Part shown: positions 16,624 through 24,087 of the stretch, piece after piece | How positions within the stretch are numbered: position 1 is the first letter of the stretch | Layout of the letters: every line of letters begins with the position of its first letter | Assembly: GCA_035575095.1 (NCBI GenBank) | Contig: DATLYF010000004.1 | Span: 1-34,304, forward strand | Reading direction: 5' to 3' | DNA: 34,304 nt | DNA from: DATLYF01 sp035575095 | GTDB lineage: Bacteria > Pseudomonadota > Gammaproteobacteria > Competibacterales > Competibacteraceae | The notes under the pieces: generated by a model | Told to the model about the DNA's origin: nothing | What the model saw: the letters and a program-made list of their open reading frames with translations, nothing else | Database searches by the model: none | Program-made: the position numbers and the translations under genes

Positions 16624-16940
16624 AGACTGCGAGCGAGAGCGTTCCCGTCAGCATCAGCATCATGGACAGCGAGTACCGTATCTCCTGCCCGGAGTCGGAG
16701 CGCGCGGCGCTGCTCGAGGCGGCGCGGCTGCTCGATGGCAAGATGCAGGAGATTCGCGACAGCGGTCGCATCCTCGGGGCGGAACGGATCGCGGTGATGG
16801 CTGCGCTCAACATCAGCTACGAGCTGCTCAAGTGCCGTCAGGGCAGCGAGCAACTGCACGAAGGGACGGTCGCCCGGGTGCAGCGGCTGCTGGGTCGACT
16901 GGAAATCGCCCTTAGCAAAGCCGCGAAAAAAGACGTATAG
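16620..16940 (+). CDS. zapA: Cell division protein ZapA
   Basis: This 106-residue cytoplasmic protein has the ZapA layout: an N-terminal strand region PVSISIMDSEYRISCPESE, then LLEAARLLDGKMQEIRDSGR and the core GAERIAVMAALNISYELL, followed by a C-terminal coiled coil. ZapA binds FtsZ and bundles its filaments at the division site. It overlaps the preceding small coiled-coil gene by four bases. Its stop codon (TAG, 16938-16940) lies inside the -10 element of the downstream 6S RNA promoter, a compact arrangement. The order zapA-ssrS-fau is the E. coli one. Confidence 0.92.
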   Translation: MKTASESVPVSISIMDSEYRISCPESERAALLEAARLLDGKMQEIRDSGRILGAERIAVMAALNISYELLKCRQGSEQLHEGTVARVQRLLGRLEIALSKAAKKDV

Positions 16941-16941
16941 T
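16912..16941 (+). promoter_or_regulatory. Promoter of the 6S RNA gene
   Basis: TTAGCA (16912-16917), an 18-base spacer and TATAGT (16936-16941) place the start near 16948, just before the 5' arm of the 6S closing stem. The -10 overlaps the zapA stop codon. Confidence 0.6.
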
Positions 16942-16947
16942 GTCGCT

Positions 16948-17150
16948 GTGGGCATCCTCTGCAGTGTTCGTGTCCACGGGCCGGGTAAACCCCTTGATCC
17001 TAATGCAGCTTACCCGGGTGACCTGGTTGTCGGTGTTGTTGAGCAAGTCCGCGGTGCAGCGGAAAGCCTGAAGCACCCTCCGGTCGCCCACTTGAACCTG
17101 GCGGTTCAAGGGTAAAGGCCCTCAAAACGGCACAGGCGGAGGATGCCCTT
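16948..17150 (+). ncRNA. ssrS: 6S RNA
   Basis: The gap between zapA and fau holds a structured RNA. Its ends pair perfectly: GGGCATCCTC (16950-16959) with GAGGATGCCC (17139-17148), followed by five T residues. Near the 3' side is the conserved hairpin CTTGAACC (17091-17098)/GGTTCAAG (17103-17110), followed by GGTAAAGGCC, which matches the E. coli 6S 3' half. The size of about 200 bases, the zapA-fau setting and the promoter above all fit. 6S RNA mimics an open promoter, binds the sigma-70 holoenzyme and lowers transcription in stationary phase; product RNAs are made from its central bubble. The exact ends are inferred from the promoter and the closing stem. Confidence 0.9.
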
Positions 17151-17177
17151 TTTCGTGCCTTTTTTCAGACGTCCGCC

Positions 17178-17780
17178 ATGTTCGATCTCGATGACCTGCG
17201 CCAGCAGATCCGCGCTCGGCGCCGCGCCCTGAGCAGCGCCGAGCGCCACCATGCCGCTCAGCAACTAGCCAAACGAGTGGCGAGCCTGCGCCTCTTCACC
17301 CATGCCCACCACATTGCCGCCTATCTGGCCTTCGATGGCGAGATGGACCCGGCGCCGCTGGTGGAGCGGGCCTGGGCCATGGGCAAGCGCGTCTACCTGC
17401 CCATCCTGCGGCGCAAGCAGGCACTCAAGTTCGCCCTCTACCGCCCCGACAGCCACATGCGCGAGAACTATTACGGCATCCCCGAACCGGTGGTGGCGGA
17501 GGAGGAGATGATAGGAGCGCACCAATTGGATCTGGTGCTGGCTCCGCTGGTGGCGTTCGATGAGCGCGGCACCCGCATGGGTATGGGCGGCGGCTTCTAC
17601 GACCGCAGTTTCGCCTTCCGCGCCCATCCCGGGCACATCCCCAAGCCGCGCCTCCTGGGGCTGGCCTACGAGCTGCAGAAACATCCCGAACTGCCGCGGC
17701 GCGAGTGGGACGTGCCCCTGGACGGCATCGCCACCGAGGCGGCCCTGTACCTGGGGGATAGCGGTCATCCACTGGACTAG
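17178..17780 (+). CDS. fau: 5-formyltetrahydrofolate cyclo-ligase
   Basis: This 200-residue protein (E. coli YgfA/Fau is 182) has the family features: an N-terminal Arg-rich helix (QQIRARRRALSSAERHH), the central HHIAAYLAFDGEMDP with the ATP/folate-binding region, and the signature LAPLVAFDERGTRMGMGGGFYDRSF. It converts 5-formyltetrahydrofolate to 5,10-methenyltetrahydrofolate with ATP. The gene begins 30 bases after the 6S RNA; co-transcription from 6S by read-through of its weak U tract is the E. coli pattern. Confidence 0.94.
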   Translation: MFDLDDLRQQIRARRRALSSAERHHAAQQLAKRVASLRLFTHAHHIAAYLAFDGEMDPAPLVERAWAMGKRVYLPILRRKQALKFALYRPDSHMRENYYGIPEPVVAEEEMIGAHQLDLVLAPLVAFDERGTRMGMGGGFYDRSFAFRAHPGHIPKPRLLGLAYELQKHPELPRREWDVPLDGIATEAALYLGDSGHPLD

Positions 17781-17791
17781 GCGCAAGCGTC

Positions 17792-18253
17792 GTGGGCTAC
17801 TGGCTGCTGAAATCCGAACCCGAGGTGTTCGGCATCGATGATCTGGCCAGCCGGCCCGGGCAGAGCGAGCCCTGGGACGGGGTGCGCAACTACCAGGCGC
17901 GCAACATGCTGCGCGACCAGATGCGGCTCGGCGATCTCGCCTTTTTCTATCATTCCAACACCGCGCTGCCGGGCATCGTCGGCATCGTCGAGATCGTCCG
18001 CGAGGGTTATCCCGACGACACTGCCTTTGATCCGCTGCACCAATACTACGATCCCGCCAGCTCCCGCGACCAGCCGCGCTGGTACCGAGTGGACGTGAAG
18101 CTGGTGCGACGCCTCGGCCGCACCATCAGCCTCGCCGAGCTCAGGGAACACGCTGCGGCGCTGGGGGACTTCCCGCTGCTCAAGCGCGGTAACCGGCTGT
18201 CGGTGATGCCGGTCAGTGCCGCCCAGTGGGCGTACATCCTCAGTCTGGAGTAG
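17792..18253 (+). CDS. EVE-domain protein
   Basis: This 153-residue protein starts at a GTG (MGYWLLKSEPEVFGIDDLAS) and is a single EVE (PUA-like) domain: WDGVRNYQARNMLRDQMRLGD and FFYHSNTALPGIVGIVEIV are the family blocks. EVE domains resemble YTH and PUA folds and are thought to recognise modified bases in DNA or RNA; in defence and restriction proteins they sense modified DNA. Stand-alone genes next to fau, as here, are common and uncharacterised. It lies 11 bases after fau and is probably in the same transcript. Confidence 0.92.
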   Translation: MGYWLLKSEPEVFGIDDLASRPGQSEPWDGVRNYQARNMLRDQMRLGDLAFFYHSNTALPGIVGIVEIVREGYPDDTAFDPLHQYYDPASSRDQPRWYRVDVKLVRRLGRTISLAELREHAAALGDFPLLKRGNRLSVMPVSAAQWAYILSLE

Positions 18254-18277
18254 CCAGTCCGCGCCTGCGCCAGGAGA

Positions 18278-19801
18278 TCACTGGGAATTGCCGTCCAGAA
18301 ACAGGCGGTAGGCGGGATTGTCGGTCTCTTCCCAGTACTGGTAGCCGAGGTCATTCAGGAAGCGCTGGAACTGGGCACTCTCCCGTGGCGGCACCTGGAT
18401 GCCGCAGAGGATGCGGCCATAGTCGGCGCCGTGGTTGCGGTAGTGGAACAGGCTGATGTTCCAGCTCGGATTCATGCTGTTGAGGAACTTGAGCAGCGCT
18501 CCCGGCCGCTCCGGGAACTGGAAGCGGAACAGCCGCTCGTGCTCCAGGCCGTGCACCCGGCCGCCCACCATGTAGCGCACGTGCAGCTTGGCCAGCTCGT
18601 TGTCGCTCATGTCCAGCACCGGATAGCCCAGCTCGCGCAGCATCTCGATGATCTGCCGCTTTTCCTCCAGGCCCTCGTGGAGCTGCACGCCGACGAAGAT
18701 CTGCGCTTCGGGACCGGGAGCGTAACGGTAGTTGAACTCGGTGATCGAGCGCCGGCCGATGGACTGGATGAACTTGCGGTAGCTGCCCGGCCGCTCGGGG
18801 ATGGTAACCGCCAGCAGCGCCTCGCGCTGTTCGCCGATCTCGGCGCGCTCGGCGACGTGGCGTAGGCGGTCAAAATTGATATTGGCGCCGCAGTTGATGG
18901 CGATCAGGCTGCGGCCGCTGATGCCCTCTCGCGCCACGTACTTCTTCAGCCCGGCGGTGCCCACTGCGCCGGCCGGCTCGGCGATGGCGCGGGTGTCGTC
19001 GAAGATATCCTTGATCGCCGCGCAGATCTCGTCGGTAGAGACCAGGATCACCTCGTCCACCAGCTCACGGCACAGACGGAAGGTCTCGGAGCCCACCTGT
19101 TTGACGGCGACGCCGTCGGCGAAGATGCCCACCTGCTCCAGCGCCACCCGCTCGTCCTGCTTGAGTGCCTGGTACATGGAGGCGGCGTCGTCCGGCTCCA
19201 CGCCGATGATCTTGATCTCCGGGCGCAGGAACTTGACGTAGGCGGCGATACCGGCGATCAGCCCGCCGCCGCCGACGGCCACGAAGATGGCCTCGATCGG
19301 GTCGGGATGCTGGCGCAGGATCTCCATGCCGATAGTGCCCTGGCCGGCGATGACATCGGGATCGTCGAAGGGATGGATGAAAGTATAGCCGCGCTCAGCC
19401 TCCAGTTGGCGGGCGTACTGGTACGCCTCGTCGAAGTTGTCGCCGTGCAGCACTACCTTGCCGCCGCGGTTCTTCACCGCCTGCACCTTGATGCCGGGGG
19501 TGGTGCGCGGCATGACGATGGTGGCGCGGATGCCCATCTTCTGCGCCGCCAGAGCTACGCCCTGGGCATGGTTGCCGGCGGAGGCGCAGATGACGCCGCG
19601 CTCCAGGGCCTCGCGGGGCAGGGCGGCCATCTTGTTGTAGGCACCGCGCAGCTTGAAGGAGAACACCGGCTGTAGGTCTTCACGCTTGAGCAGGACACGG
19701 TTGCCGAAGCGCTCCGACAGGCGCGGCATGGGGTCCAGCGGGCTTTCGATGGCCACGTCGTAGACCCGGGCGGTAAGGATCTTGCGGATGTAGTCGTGCA
19801 T
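18278..19801 (-). CDS. ilvA: Biosynthetic L-threonine ammonia-lyase
   Basis: This 507-residue protein (E. coli IlvA is 514) has the PLP-dependent N-terminal domain, with the Schiff-base lysine in VFSFKLRGAYNKM (residue 50) and the glycine loop VAVGGGGLIAG. Two C-terminal ACT-like regulatory domains follow, with starts near LLAVTIPERPGSYRKF and LFRFQFPERPGALLKFL. It deaminates threonine to 2-oxobutanoate, the first step to isoleucine, and the two ACT-like domains make isoleucine feedback inhibition likely. The ATG at 19801 has no Shine-Dalgarno sequence in CTGTATCGCCACT before it. A further in-frame extension upstream is not family-like. It is divergent from rpiA across 102 bases. Confidence 0.96.
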   Translation of the reverse strand: MHDYIRKILTARVYDVAIESPLDPMPRLSERFGNRVLLKREDLQPVFSFKLRGAYNKMAALPREALERGVICASAGNHAQGVALAAQKMGIRATIVMPRTTPGIKVQAVKNRGGKVVLHGDNFDEAYQYARQLEAERGYTFIHPFDDPDVIAGQGTIGMEILRQHPDPIEAIFVAVGGGGLIAGIAAYVKFLRPEIKIIGVEPDDAASMYQALKQDERVALEQVGIFADGVAVKQVGSETFRLCRELVDEVILVSTDEICAAIKDIFDDTRAIAEPAGAVGTAGLKKYVAREGISGRSLIAINCGANINFDRLRHVAERAEIGEQREALLAVTIPERPGSYRKFIQSIGRRSITEFNYRYAPGPEAQIFVGVQLHEGLEEKRQIIEMLRELGYPVLDMSDNELAKLHVRYMVGGRVHGLEHERLFRFQFPERPGALLKFLNSMNPSWNISLFHYRNHGADYGRILCGIQVPPRESAQFQRFLNDLGYQYWEETDNPAYRLFLDGNSQ

Positions 19802-19903
19802 AGTGGCGATACAGTAGCAGCAGCCGTCGCTCCGCAGCAACGGCAAGCCCGGCGCGCTTCCGCTACAATCCCGGCACTGCCAGTCACGGGGAGTTCCGCC
19901 AGC

Positions 19904-20563
19904 ATGTCCAACGATGAACTGAAGCGGCGCGCCGCCGAGGCCGCCCTGCAATACGTGGAAGACGATACCGTGGTCGGGGTGGGTACCGGCTCCACGGTCA
20001 ACTTCTTCATCGAGGCTCTGGGGCGCATCAGGCACCGCATCGAGGGCGCGGTGTCCAGCTCCGAAGCCAGCACCCAGCGGCTCAAGGCGCTGGGCATCCC
20101 GGTGCTGGACCTCAACGCGGCGGGACCGCTGGAACTGTACGTGGACGGCGCCGACGAGGCCAACCGCCAGTTGCAGCTGATCAAGGGCGGCGGTGGTGCA
20201 CTGACCCGGGAGAAGATCGTGGCGGCGGCCAGCCGAACCTTCGTCTGCATCGCCGACCAGTCCAAGCTGGTGGATGTGCTGGGAGCCTTCCCACTGCCCA
20301 TCGAGGTCATCCCCATGGCGCGCAGCTACGTGGCGCGGGAACTGCTCAAGCGCGGCGGCCAGCCGGTGCTGCGCGAGAACTTCGTCACCGACAACGGCAA
20401 TCTCATCCTCGACGTCTACAACCTCTCCATCACCGAGCCGGCCAAGCTGGAAGCGGAACTCAACAACATCGCCGGAGTGGTGACGGTGGGCATCTTCGCC
20501 CTGCGCCCGGCGGATATCCTGCTGCTGGGCACGCCGGAGGGGGTGCAGACCCTCAAGGTCTGA
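19904..20563 (+). CDS. rpiA: Ribose-5-phosphate isomerase A
   Basis: This 219-residue enzyme has the length of E. coli RpiA (219). The phosphate-binding loop is GVGTGSTVNFFIEAL, and the catalytic region is LYVDGADEANRQLQLIKGGG with the expected Asp, Asp and Lys residues. It interconverts ribose 5-phosphate and ribulose 5-phosphate in the pentose phosphate pathway and provides ribose for nucleotides. It starts at ATG 19904, after GGGGAGTTCCGCCAGC. A TACAAT (19864-19869) is a plausible -10, with no clear -35. Rpe, which acts on ribulose 5-phosphate, is in the same window at 30421. Confidence 0.97.
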   Translation: MSNDELKRRAAEAALQYVEDDTVVGVGTGSTVNFFIEALGRIRHRIEGAVSSSEASTQRLKALGIPVLDLNAAGPLELYVDGADEANRQLQLIKGGGGALTREKIVAAASRTFVCIADQSKLVDVLGAFPLPIEVIPMARSYVARELLKRGGQPVLRENFVTDNGNLILDVYNLSITEPAKLEAELNNIAGVVTVGIFALRPADILLLGTPEGVQTLKV

Positions 20564-20629
20564 GATGGGGCAGGGGATCGACGCGGGCGTGGCCGGCTCC
20601 GTCCGTTATCAGATCCCAGGGCATTGTGC

Positions 20630-20658
20630 AAAAAAACGGGCGCCATGTGGCGCCCGTT
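20630..20658 (-). terminator. Rho-independent terminator of the downstream porin
   Basis: On the minus strand AACGGGCGCC pairs perfectly with GGCGCCCGTT (10 bp, 4-base loop), followed by a run of T residues. It begins 27 bases beyond the porin stop. Confidence 0.9.
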
Positions 20659-20685
20659 GGGAAAAGATATCCAGTCCAGACCGGA

Positions 20686-21666
20686 TCAGAAGTCGTGACG
20701 GATACCGATGGACAGGTTGTTGGCATCGTCGAAGGTGCCGACCACCTGGTTGTTGTCGGTGATGACGGGGGCGGCGCCGAGCAGGCCCGGATCCTCGGTG
20801 TTGCCGTACTCGACCCAGACGCGGGTGCGCTTGCTCAGGTTGTGCTGGAAGCCGACGATCCAGGTGTCGGCCTCCTCGCCTTGGTCGGGATCGGCACGAC
20901 CCCAAGTGGCGCGCACGATGTTGTTGCCGAAGGTATAGCGGGCCAGGATGTCGTAGGCGTCGACCTCGGTGTCGTCGTTGCTGAGGTAGGTGCCGGCCAC
21001 GTAGAAGCCGGCGAACTGATAACCCGCGTACAGACCCCAGACGCTCTGGTCGGTGGCCTGGTTGTCGCTGTAGCCGGCCCCCAGGGTCAGGCCGGCGTTG
21101 ATGTAGTTCGCGCCGACCTGCACCAGATCGACATCCTCGTTGTCCGGGTCGGAGCCGTCGACCACCAGACCGAGCTGGCCCTTGAAGCCGCCGAAGTCGG
21201 GGCTGCTGTAGATCAGCTGGTTGCCCAGGCGCACCGTGCCGCCGATACCGGAAGCATAATAGGCGACGCCGGAGAGACGGCCGTTGAACTCGTCGTTCAG
21301 CGCCAGAGCGTTGTAGAAGGGCGTCCACTGCCGGCCGATGGTGAATTCACCCCAGCCACCCTGCAGACCGACGTAAGCCAGTCGGCCGGTGAAATTGCCG
21401 GAGTCGGAGGCATCCACGCCAAACTCGTAGCGGTACACCGCCTTGAGGCCGCCGCCGAGATCCTCGGTGCCACGCACACCCAAGCGGGAGGCGTTGTTGA
21501 CCACGTCCCAGATCTCCTCGGGCTCGGCGAAGCCGGGGGCCATGTCGTAGCTGGGATCGAAATAATTGACCGAGAGACGAACCGAGCCATACAGCGTCGT
21601 ATCGGCCTGGGCGGCGGACATGCCCAATGCAATGGCGATGCCCAATGCGAAGGCGGACTTTCTCAT
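20686..21666 (-). CDS. Acidic outer-membrane porin, second of a tandem pair
   Basis: This 326-residue Gram-negative porin has a signal peptide (MRKSAFALGIAIALGMSAAQA) and mature start DTTLYGSVRLSVNYFD. The C-terminal strand ends SIGIRHDF, the terminal phenylalanine used by the BAM machinery. Motifs shared with its neighbour include RLGVRGTEDLGGGLKAVYRY, WGEFTIGRQWTPFYNAL and NLSKRTRVWVEYGNTEDPGL. Loops are rich in Asp and Glu (DPDNEDVD, DPDQGEEADT), which is unusual for an average porin. ATG 21666 is chosen because GAGGAG lies 8 bases upstream; a GTG at 21675 is in frame but lies across that site. It is about two-thirds identical to the upstream porin, so the pair arose by duplication. Ion or solute selectivity is unknown. 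Confidence 0.92.
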   Translation of the reverse strand: MRKSAFALGIAIALGMSAAQADTTLYGSVRLSVNYFDPSYDMAPGFAEPEEIWDVVNNASRLGVRGTEDLGGGLKAVYRYEFGVDASDSGNFTGRLAYVGLQGGWGEFTIGRQWTPFYNALALNDEFNGRLSGVAYYASGIGGTVRLGNQLIYSSPDFGGFKGQLGLVVDGSDPDNEDVDLVQVGANYINAGLTLGAGYSDNQATDQSVWGLYAGYQFAGFYVAGTYLSNDDTEVDAYDILARYTFGNNIVRATWGRADPDQGEEADTWIVGFQHNLSKRTRVWVEYGNTEDPGLLGAAPVITDNNQVVGTFDDANNLSIGIRHDF

Positions 21667-21677
21667 GGCGAACACTC

Positions 21678-21708
21678 CTCGTTGTTTATGAAAGGTCTCA
21701 GCAACGAG
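21678..21708 (-). promoter_or_regulatory. Leader hairpin touching the ribosome-binding site of the downstream porin
   Basis: CTCGTTG (21678-21684) and CAACGAG (21702-21708) form a perfect 7-bp dyad in the leader. On the minus-strand RNA the second arm runs into the GAGGAG ribosome-binding site, so folding could hide part of it. Confidence 0.4.
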
Positions 21709-21781
21709 CCGACCCCTCGACCTTGCTGCGCGGACGGGCGAAGCCTGTTACTCTGGGCCATGGGGGAATTAGAGCAGCTGA

Positions 21782-21819
21782 CAACAAAAGCGGGTAGGTA
21801 CTCGAAAGTACCTACCCGC
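21782..21819 (-). terminator. Rho-independent terminator of the upstream porin with a UUCG loop
   Basis: A 13-bp perfect stem, GCGGGTAGGTACT paired with AGTACCTACCCGC, closes a UUCG tetraloop on the minus-strand RNA and is followed by UUUUGUUGU. It lies 30 bases beyond the stop of the upstream porin and separates the two porin transcripts. Confidence 0.92.
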
Positions 21820-21849
21820 CAGATCACAACCGGCCTATATCCTTAATCC

Positions 21850-22848
21850 TTAGAAGTCGTGACGGATACCGATGGACAGGTTGTTGGCGTCGTCGAACAC
21901 GCCCACCACGTTGCCGGCGGTGTTGGTGATCACCGGATCGGCGCCGATCAGGCCCGGATCCTCGGTGTTGCCGTACTCGGCCCAGACGCGGGTGCGCTTG
22001 CTCAGGTTGTACTGGTAGCCGACGATCCAGGTGTCGGCCTCCTCGCCCTCATCGGGATCGACCCGGCCCCAGGAGGCGCGCAGGACATTGCCGCCGAAGG
22101 TGTACTTGGCCAACAGGTCATAGGACTGGACGTCGGTGTCCTCGTTGGACATATACAGGCCGCCCAGGTAGAGGCCGAAATCGAAGTCGTAGCCAGCGCC
22201 GACACCCCAGGTGTCCTGCTCGGCGCGCTCGTCGGCCTGGTAGCCGGCGCCGACGAACAGACCGCCGTTCTGGTAGACGCCGTTGATCATCCAGATATCG
22301 GCATCCTCGTTGTCCGGACCGGTGTCGGAGCCGTCCACCACCAAACCCACCTGTGCCGTGAAGCCAGCGAAGTCGGGGGTGGTGTAGATCAGCTGGTTGC
22401 CGACGCGGCCGGTGCCGTTGATGCCGGAGGCATTGTAGGCGGCGCCGGACAGGGTGCCGTTGAAGTCGTCGGTGACGCTGTCCAGGGCGTTGTTCAGCGG
22501 AGTCCACTGCCGGCCGATGGTGAATTCACCGAAACCGCCGCGCAGACCGACGTAGGCCAGACGGCCGCCGATGTTACCGGAATCGGCGGCGTCCACGCCG
22601 AACTCGTAGTGATAGATGGCGGACAGACCGCCACCGAGATCCTCGGAGCCCTTCACGCCCAGACGAGAGGCCTGGTTCACCACGTCCCAGGTCTCCTCGG
22701 GCTCGGCGAAGCCGGGGGCCATGTCGTAGCTGGGATCATAATAGTCGACGGAGACACGGACGGAGCCGTACAGAGTGGTATCAGCCTGGGCGGCGGCGGA
22801 CATGCCCAGAGCGGCGGCTACGGCCAGCGCGATGACGGACTTGTTCAT
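21850..22848 (-). CDS. Acidic outer-membrane porin, first of a tandem pair
   Basis: This 332-residue porin has signal peptide MNKSVIALAVAAALGMSAAA, cleaved before DTTLYGSVRVSVDYYD. It has the same conserved blocks as the downstream copy (RLGVKGSEDLGGGLSAIYHY, FGEFTIGRQWTPLNNAL, NLSKRTRVWAEYGNTEDPGL) and the same C-terminal SIGIRHDF. Loops are strongly acidic (GSDTGPDNEDADIWM, DPDEGEEADT). ATG 22848 has AGGAG 8 bases upstream. A strong promoter and a palindrome lie in the AT-rich region upstream, so this is probably the main expressed copy. The acidic surface could suit a saline or alkaline habitat; this is inference. Confidence 0.93.
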   Translation of the reverse strand: MNKSVIALAVAAALGMSAAAQADTTLYGSVRVSVDYYDPSYDMAPGFAEPEETWDVVNQASRLGVKGSEDLGGGLSAIYHYEFGVDAADSGNIGGRLAYVGLRGGFGEFTIGRQWTPLNNALDSVTDDFNGTLSGAAYNASGINGTGRVGNQLIYTTPDFAGFTAQVGLVVDGSDTGPDNEDADIWMINGVYQNGGLFVGAGYQADERAEQDTWGVGAGYDFDFGLYLGGLYMSNEDTDVQSYDLLAKYTFGGNVLRASWGRVDPDEGEEADTWIVGYQYNLSKRTRVWAEYGNTEDPGLIGADPVITNTAGNVVGVFDDANNLSIGIRHDF

Positions 22849-22867
22849 GGCGTAACTCCTAGGTTTA

Positions 22868-22882
22868 TGTTGTGATACAACA
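22868..22882. promoter_or_regulatory. Palindrome in the porin leader
   Basis: TGTTGTGATACAACA is a perfect 6-3-6 dyad about 25-40 bases after the predicted transcription start of the upstream porin. It is a candidate operator or leader hairpin; which protein would bind it is not clear. Confidence 0.4.
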
Positions 22883-22913
22883 ACAAATGAGTCGTTTAGA
22901 CTTCGTTGTGTAA

Positions 22914-22942
22914 TTTATACTTACCACGGAGTAAAAACGCAA
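22914..22942 (-). promoter_or_regulatory. Sigma-70 promoter of the upstream porin
   Basis: On the minus strand TTGCGT (22942-22937), a 17-base spacer and TATAAA (22919-22914) give a start near 22907 and a leader of about 59 bases. It sits in the most AT-rich stretch of the window (about 22850-23060), with A and T runs just upstream. Confidence 0.7.
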
Positions 22943-23052
22943 CTGCTTTTTTCAAAAAAAACACAAATTCTTGGTTTGGTTGCAACAACACAACAAGTGT
23001 GTCATTGAGCGACAACCTTGCCAAGAGGAGGCTAAAAAATAACGAGAAACAG

Positions 23053-23082
23053 AGAAAAAGCAAGCCCGCCAGAAGGCGGGCT
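23053..23082 (-). terminator. Terminator after tRNA-Gln, closing the rplM-rpsI unit
   Basis: AGCCCGCC and GGCGGGCT form an 8-bp stem with a 4-base loop, followed on the minus strand by TGCTTTTTCTC. It lies about 10 bases beyond the tRNA CCA end. Confidence 0.85.
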
Positions 23083-23092
23083 CGGGAGGGGT

Positions 23093-23166
23093 TGGCTGGG
23101 GGACTAGGATTCGAACCTAGGTTGACGGAGTCAGAGTCCGTAGTCCTACCGCTAGACGATCCCCCA
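23093..23166 (-). tRNA. tRNA-Gln (anticodon CUG)
   Basis: The minus strand folds as a tRNA. The acceptor arm TGGGGGA pairs with TCCCCCA (U1-A72 pair as in glutamine tRNAs), followed by discriminator G73 and an encoded CCA. The anticodon arm ACGGA-CTCTGAC-TCCGT gives anticodon CTG. The T arm contains GGTTCGAATCC. It starts 12 bases after the rpsI stop and is followed by a terminator, so it is probably cut from the rplM-rpsI transcript. U1-A72 and G73 are identity elements for glutaminyl-tRNA synthetase. Confidence 0.95.
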
Positions 23167-23178
23167 AGAAACCTTGAC

Positions 23179-23571
23179 TTAGCGCTTGGAGTACTGGGTA
23201 GCGCGACGGGCCTTACGCAGACCCACCTTCTTGCGCTCCACGGCACGGGCATCGCGGGTCACGAAGCCAGCTTTGCGCAGCGCCGGCCGCAGACTCTCAT
23301 CGTACTCCATCAGGGCGCGCGTGATGCCGTGACGAATCGCCCCGGCTTGACCACTGATGCCACCACCGCTGACGGTGACGTAGAGATCGAATTTGGAAGC
23401 CGCATCCACCAGCTCCAGCGGCTGCCGCACCACCATGCGCGAAGTCTCGCGACCGAAATACTGCTCCAGAGAGCAGCCGTTGATCACGATATTGCCGCTG
23501 CCTGGGCGAATGAACACTCGCGCCGAGGAGGTCTTGCGCCGGCCAGTACCGTAATACTGATTGTCTGCCAT
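23179..23571 (-). CDS. rpsI: 30S ribosomal protein S9 (uS9)
   Basis: This 130-residue protein equals E. coli S9 in length. It opens MADNQYYGTGRRKTSSARVF and carries the conserved GRETSRMVVRQPLEL and GGGISGQAGAIRHGITRAL. It ends in the lysine/arginine-rich tail with terminal QYSKR, which reaches the ribosomal P site. ATG 23571 is used rather than an in-frame codon two residues upstream. It is 40 bases downstream of rplM, with which it forms the usual L13-S9 operon, followed here by tRNA-Gln. Confidence 0.98.
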   Translation of the reverse strand: MADNQYYGTGRRKTSSARVFIRPGSGNIVINGCSLEQYFGRETSRMVVRQPLELVDAASKFDLYVTVSGGGISGQAGAIRHGITRALMEYDESLRPALRKAGFVTRDARAVERKKVGLRKARRATQYSKR

Positions 23572-23611
23572 TGTCAACCGTCCGTAATCTAGCCGAATCT
23601 GCGGCGATCGC

Positions 23612-24040
23612 TCAGATTTCCAGCGCCTTGGGCTGCTGGGCGGCGTGGTTATGACTGGGGCCCGCGTACACCTTCAGCTTGCGGAACATGGCCCGGCCCA
23701 ACGGATTCTTGGGCAGCATGCCCTTGACCGCGGTCTCGATGACCCGTTCCGGCGCCTTGGCGAGCAGCTTCTCCAGGGTGATGGATTTCATATTGCCGAT
23801 GTAGCCGGTGTGCTGGTAGTACACCTTGTCGGACAGCTTGCTGCCGGTGGCACGGATCTTCTCGGCGTTGACCACGATGATGTAATCGCCGGTATCCACG
23901 TGCGGAGTGTACTCTGGCTTGTGCTTGCCGCGCAGGCGCCGGGCGATCTCGGACGACAGCCGGCCCAGGGTTTTGCCCGTGGCATCCACCACGTACCAGT
24001 CGCGCTTCACTTCGGCCGGCTTGGCGCTGAACGTTTTCAT
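23612..24040 (-). CDS. rplM: 50S ribosomal protein L13 (uL13)
   Basis: This 142-residue protein equals E. coli L13 in length: MKTFSAKPAEVKRDWYVVDA at the N-terminus, then GKTLGRLSSEIARRLRGKHK, and the C-terminal VKGMLPKNPLGRAMFRKLKV and HNHAAQQPK. L13 is an early assembly protein of the large subunit; in E. coli it represses its own operon by binding the rplM leader. The 5' leader here is about 40 bases, with the promoter at 24088-24116; I did not identify an L13-binding fold. Confidence 0.98.
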   Translation of the reverse strand: MKTFSAKPAEVKRDWYVVDATGKTLGRLSSEIARRLRGKHKPEYTPHVDTGDYIIVVNAEKIRATGSKLSDKVYYQHTGYIGNMKSITLEKLLAKAPERVIETAVKGMLPKNPLGRAMFRKLKVYAGPSHNHAAQQPKALEI

Positions 24041-24087
24041 TGTGAATCTGCTCCGCAGGAGAACTCGTCTCGCTTCAAAGGCGCGCT

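Noticed and set aside
20626..22875. Two long frames opposite the porins, rich in Val, Gly and Asp
   Set aside because: Both are complements of the repeated porin coding sequence and look alike only because the porins do.
22906..23592. Frame running from the AT-rich spacer across tRNA-Gln and opposite rpsI
   Set aside because: It crosses a tRNA and a ribosomal-protein gene on the other strand, so cannot be a real gene.
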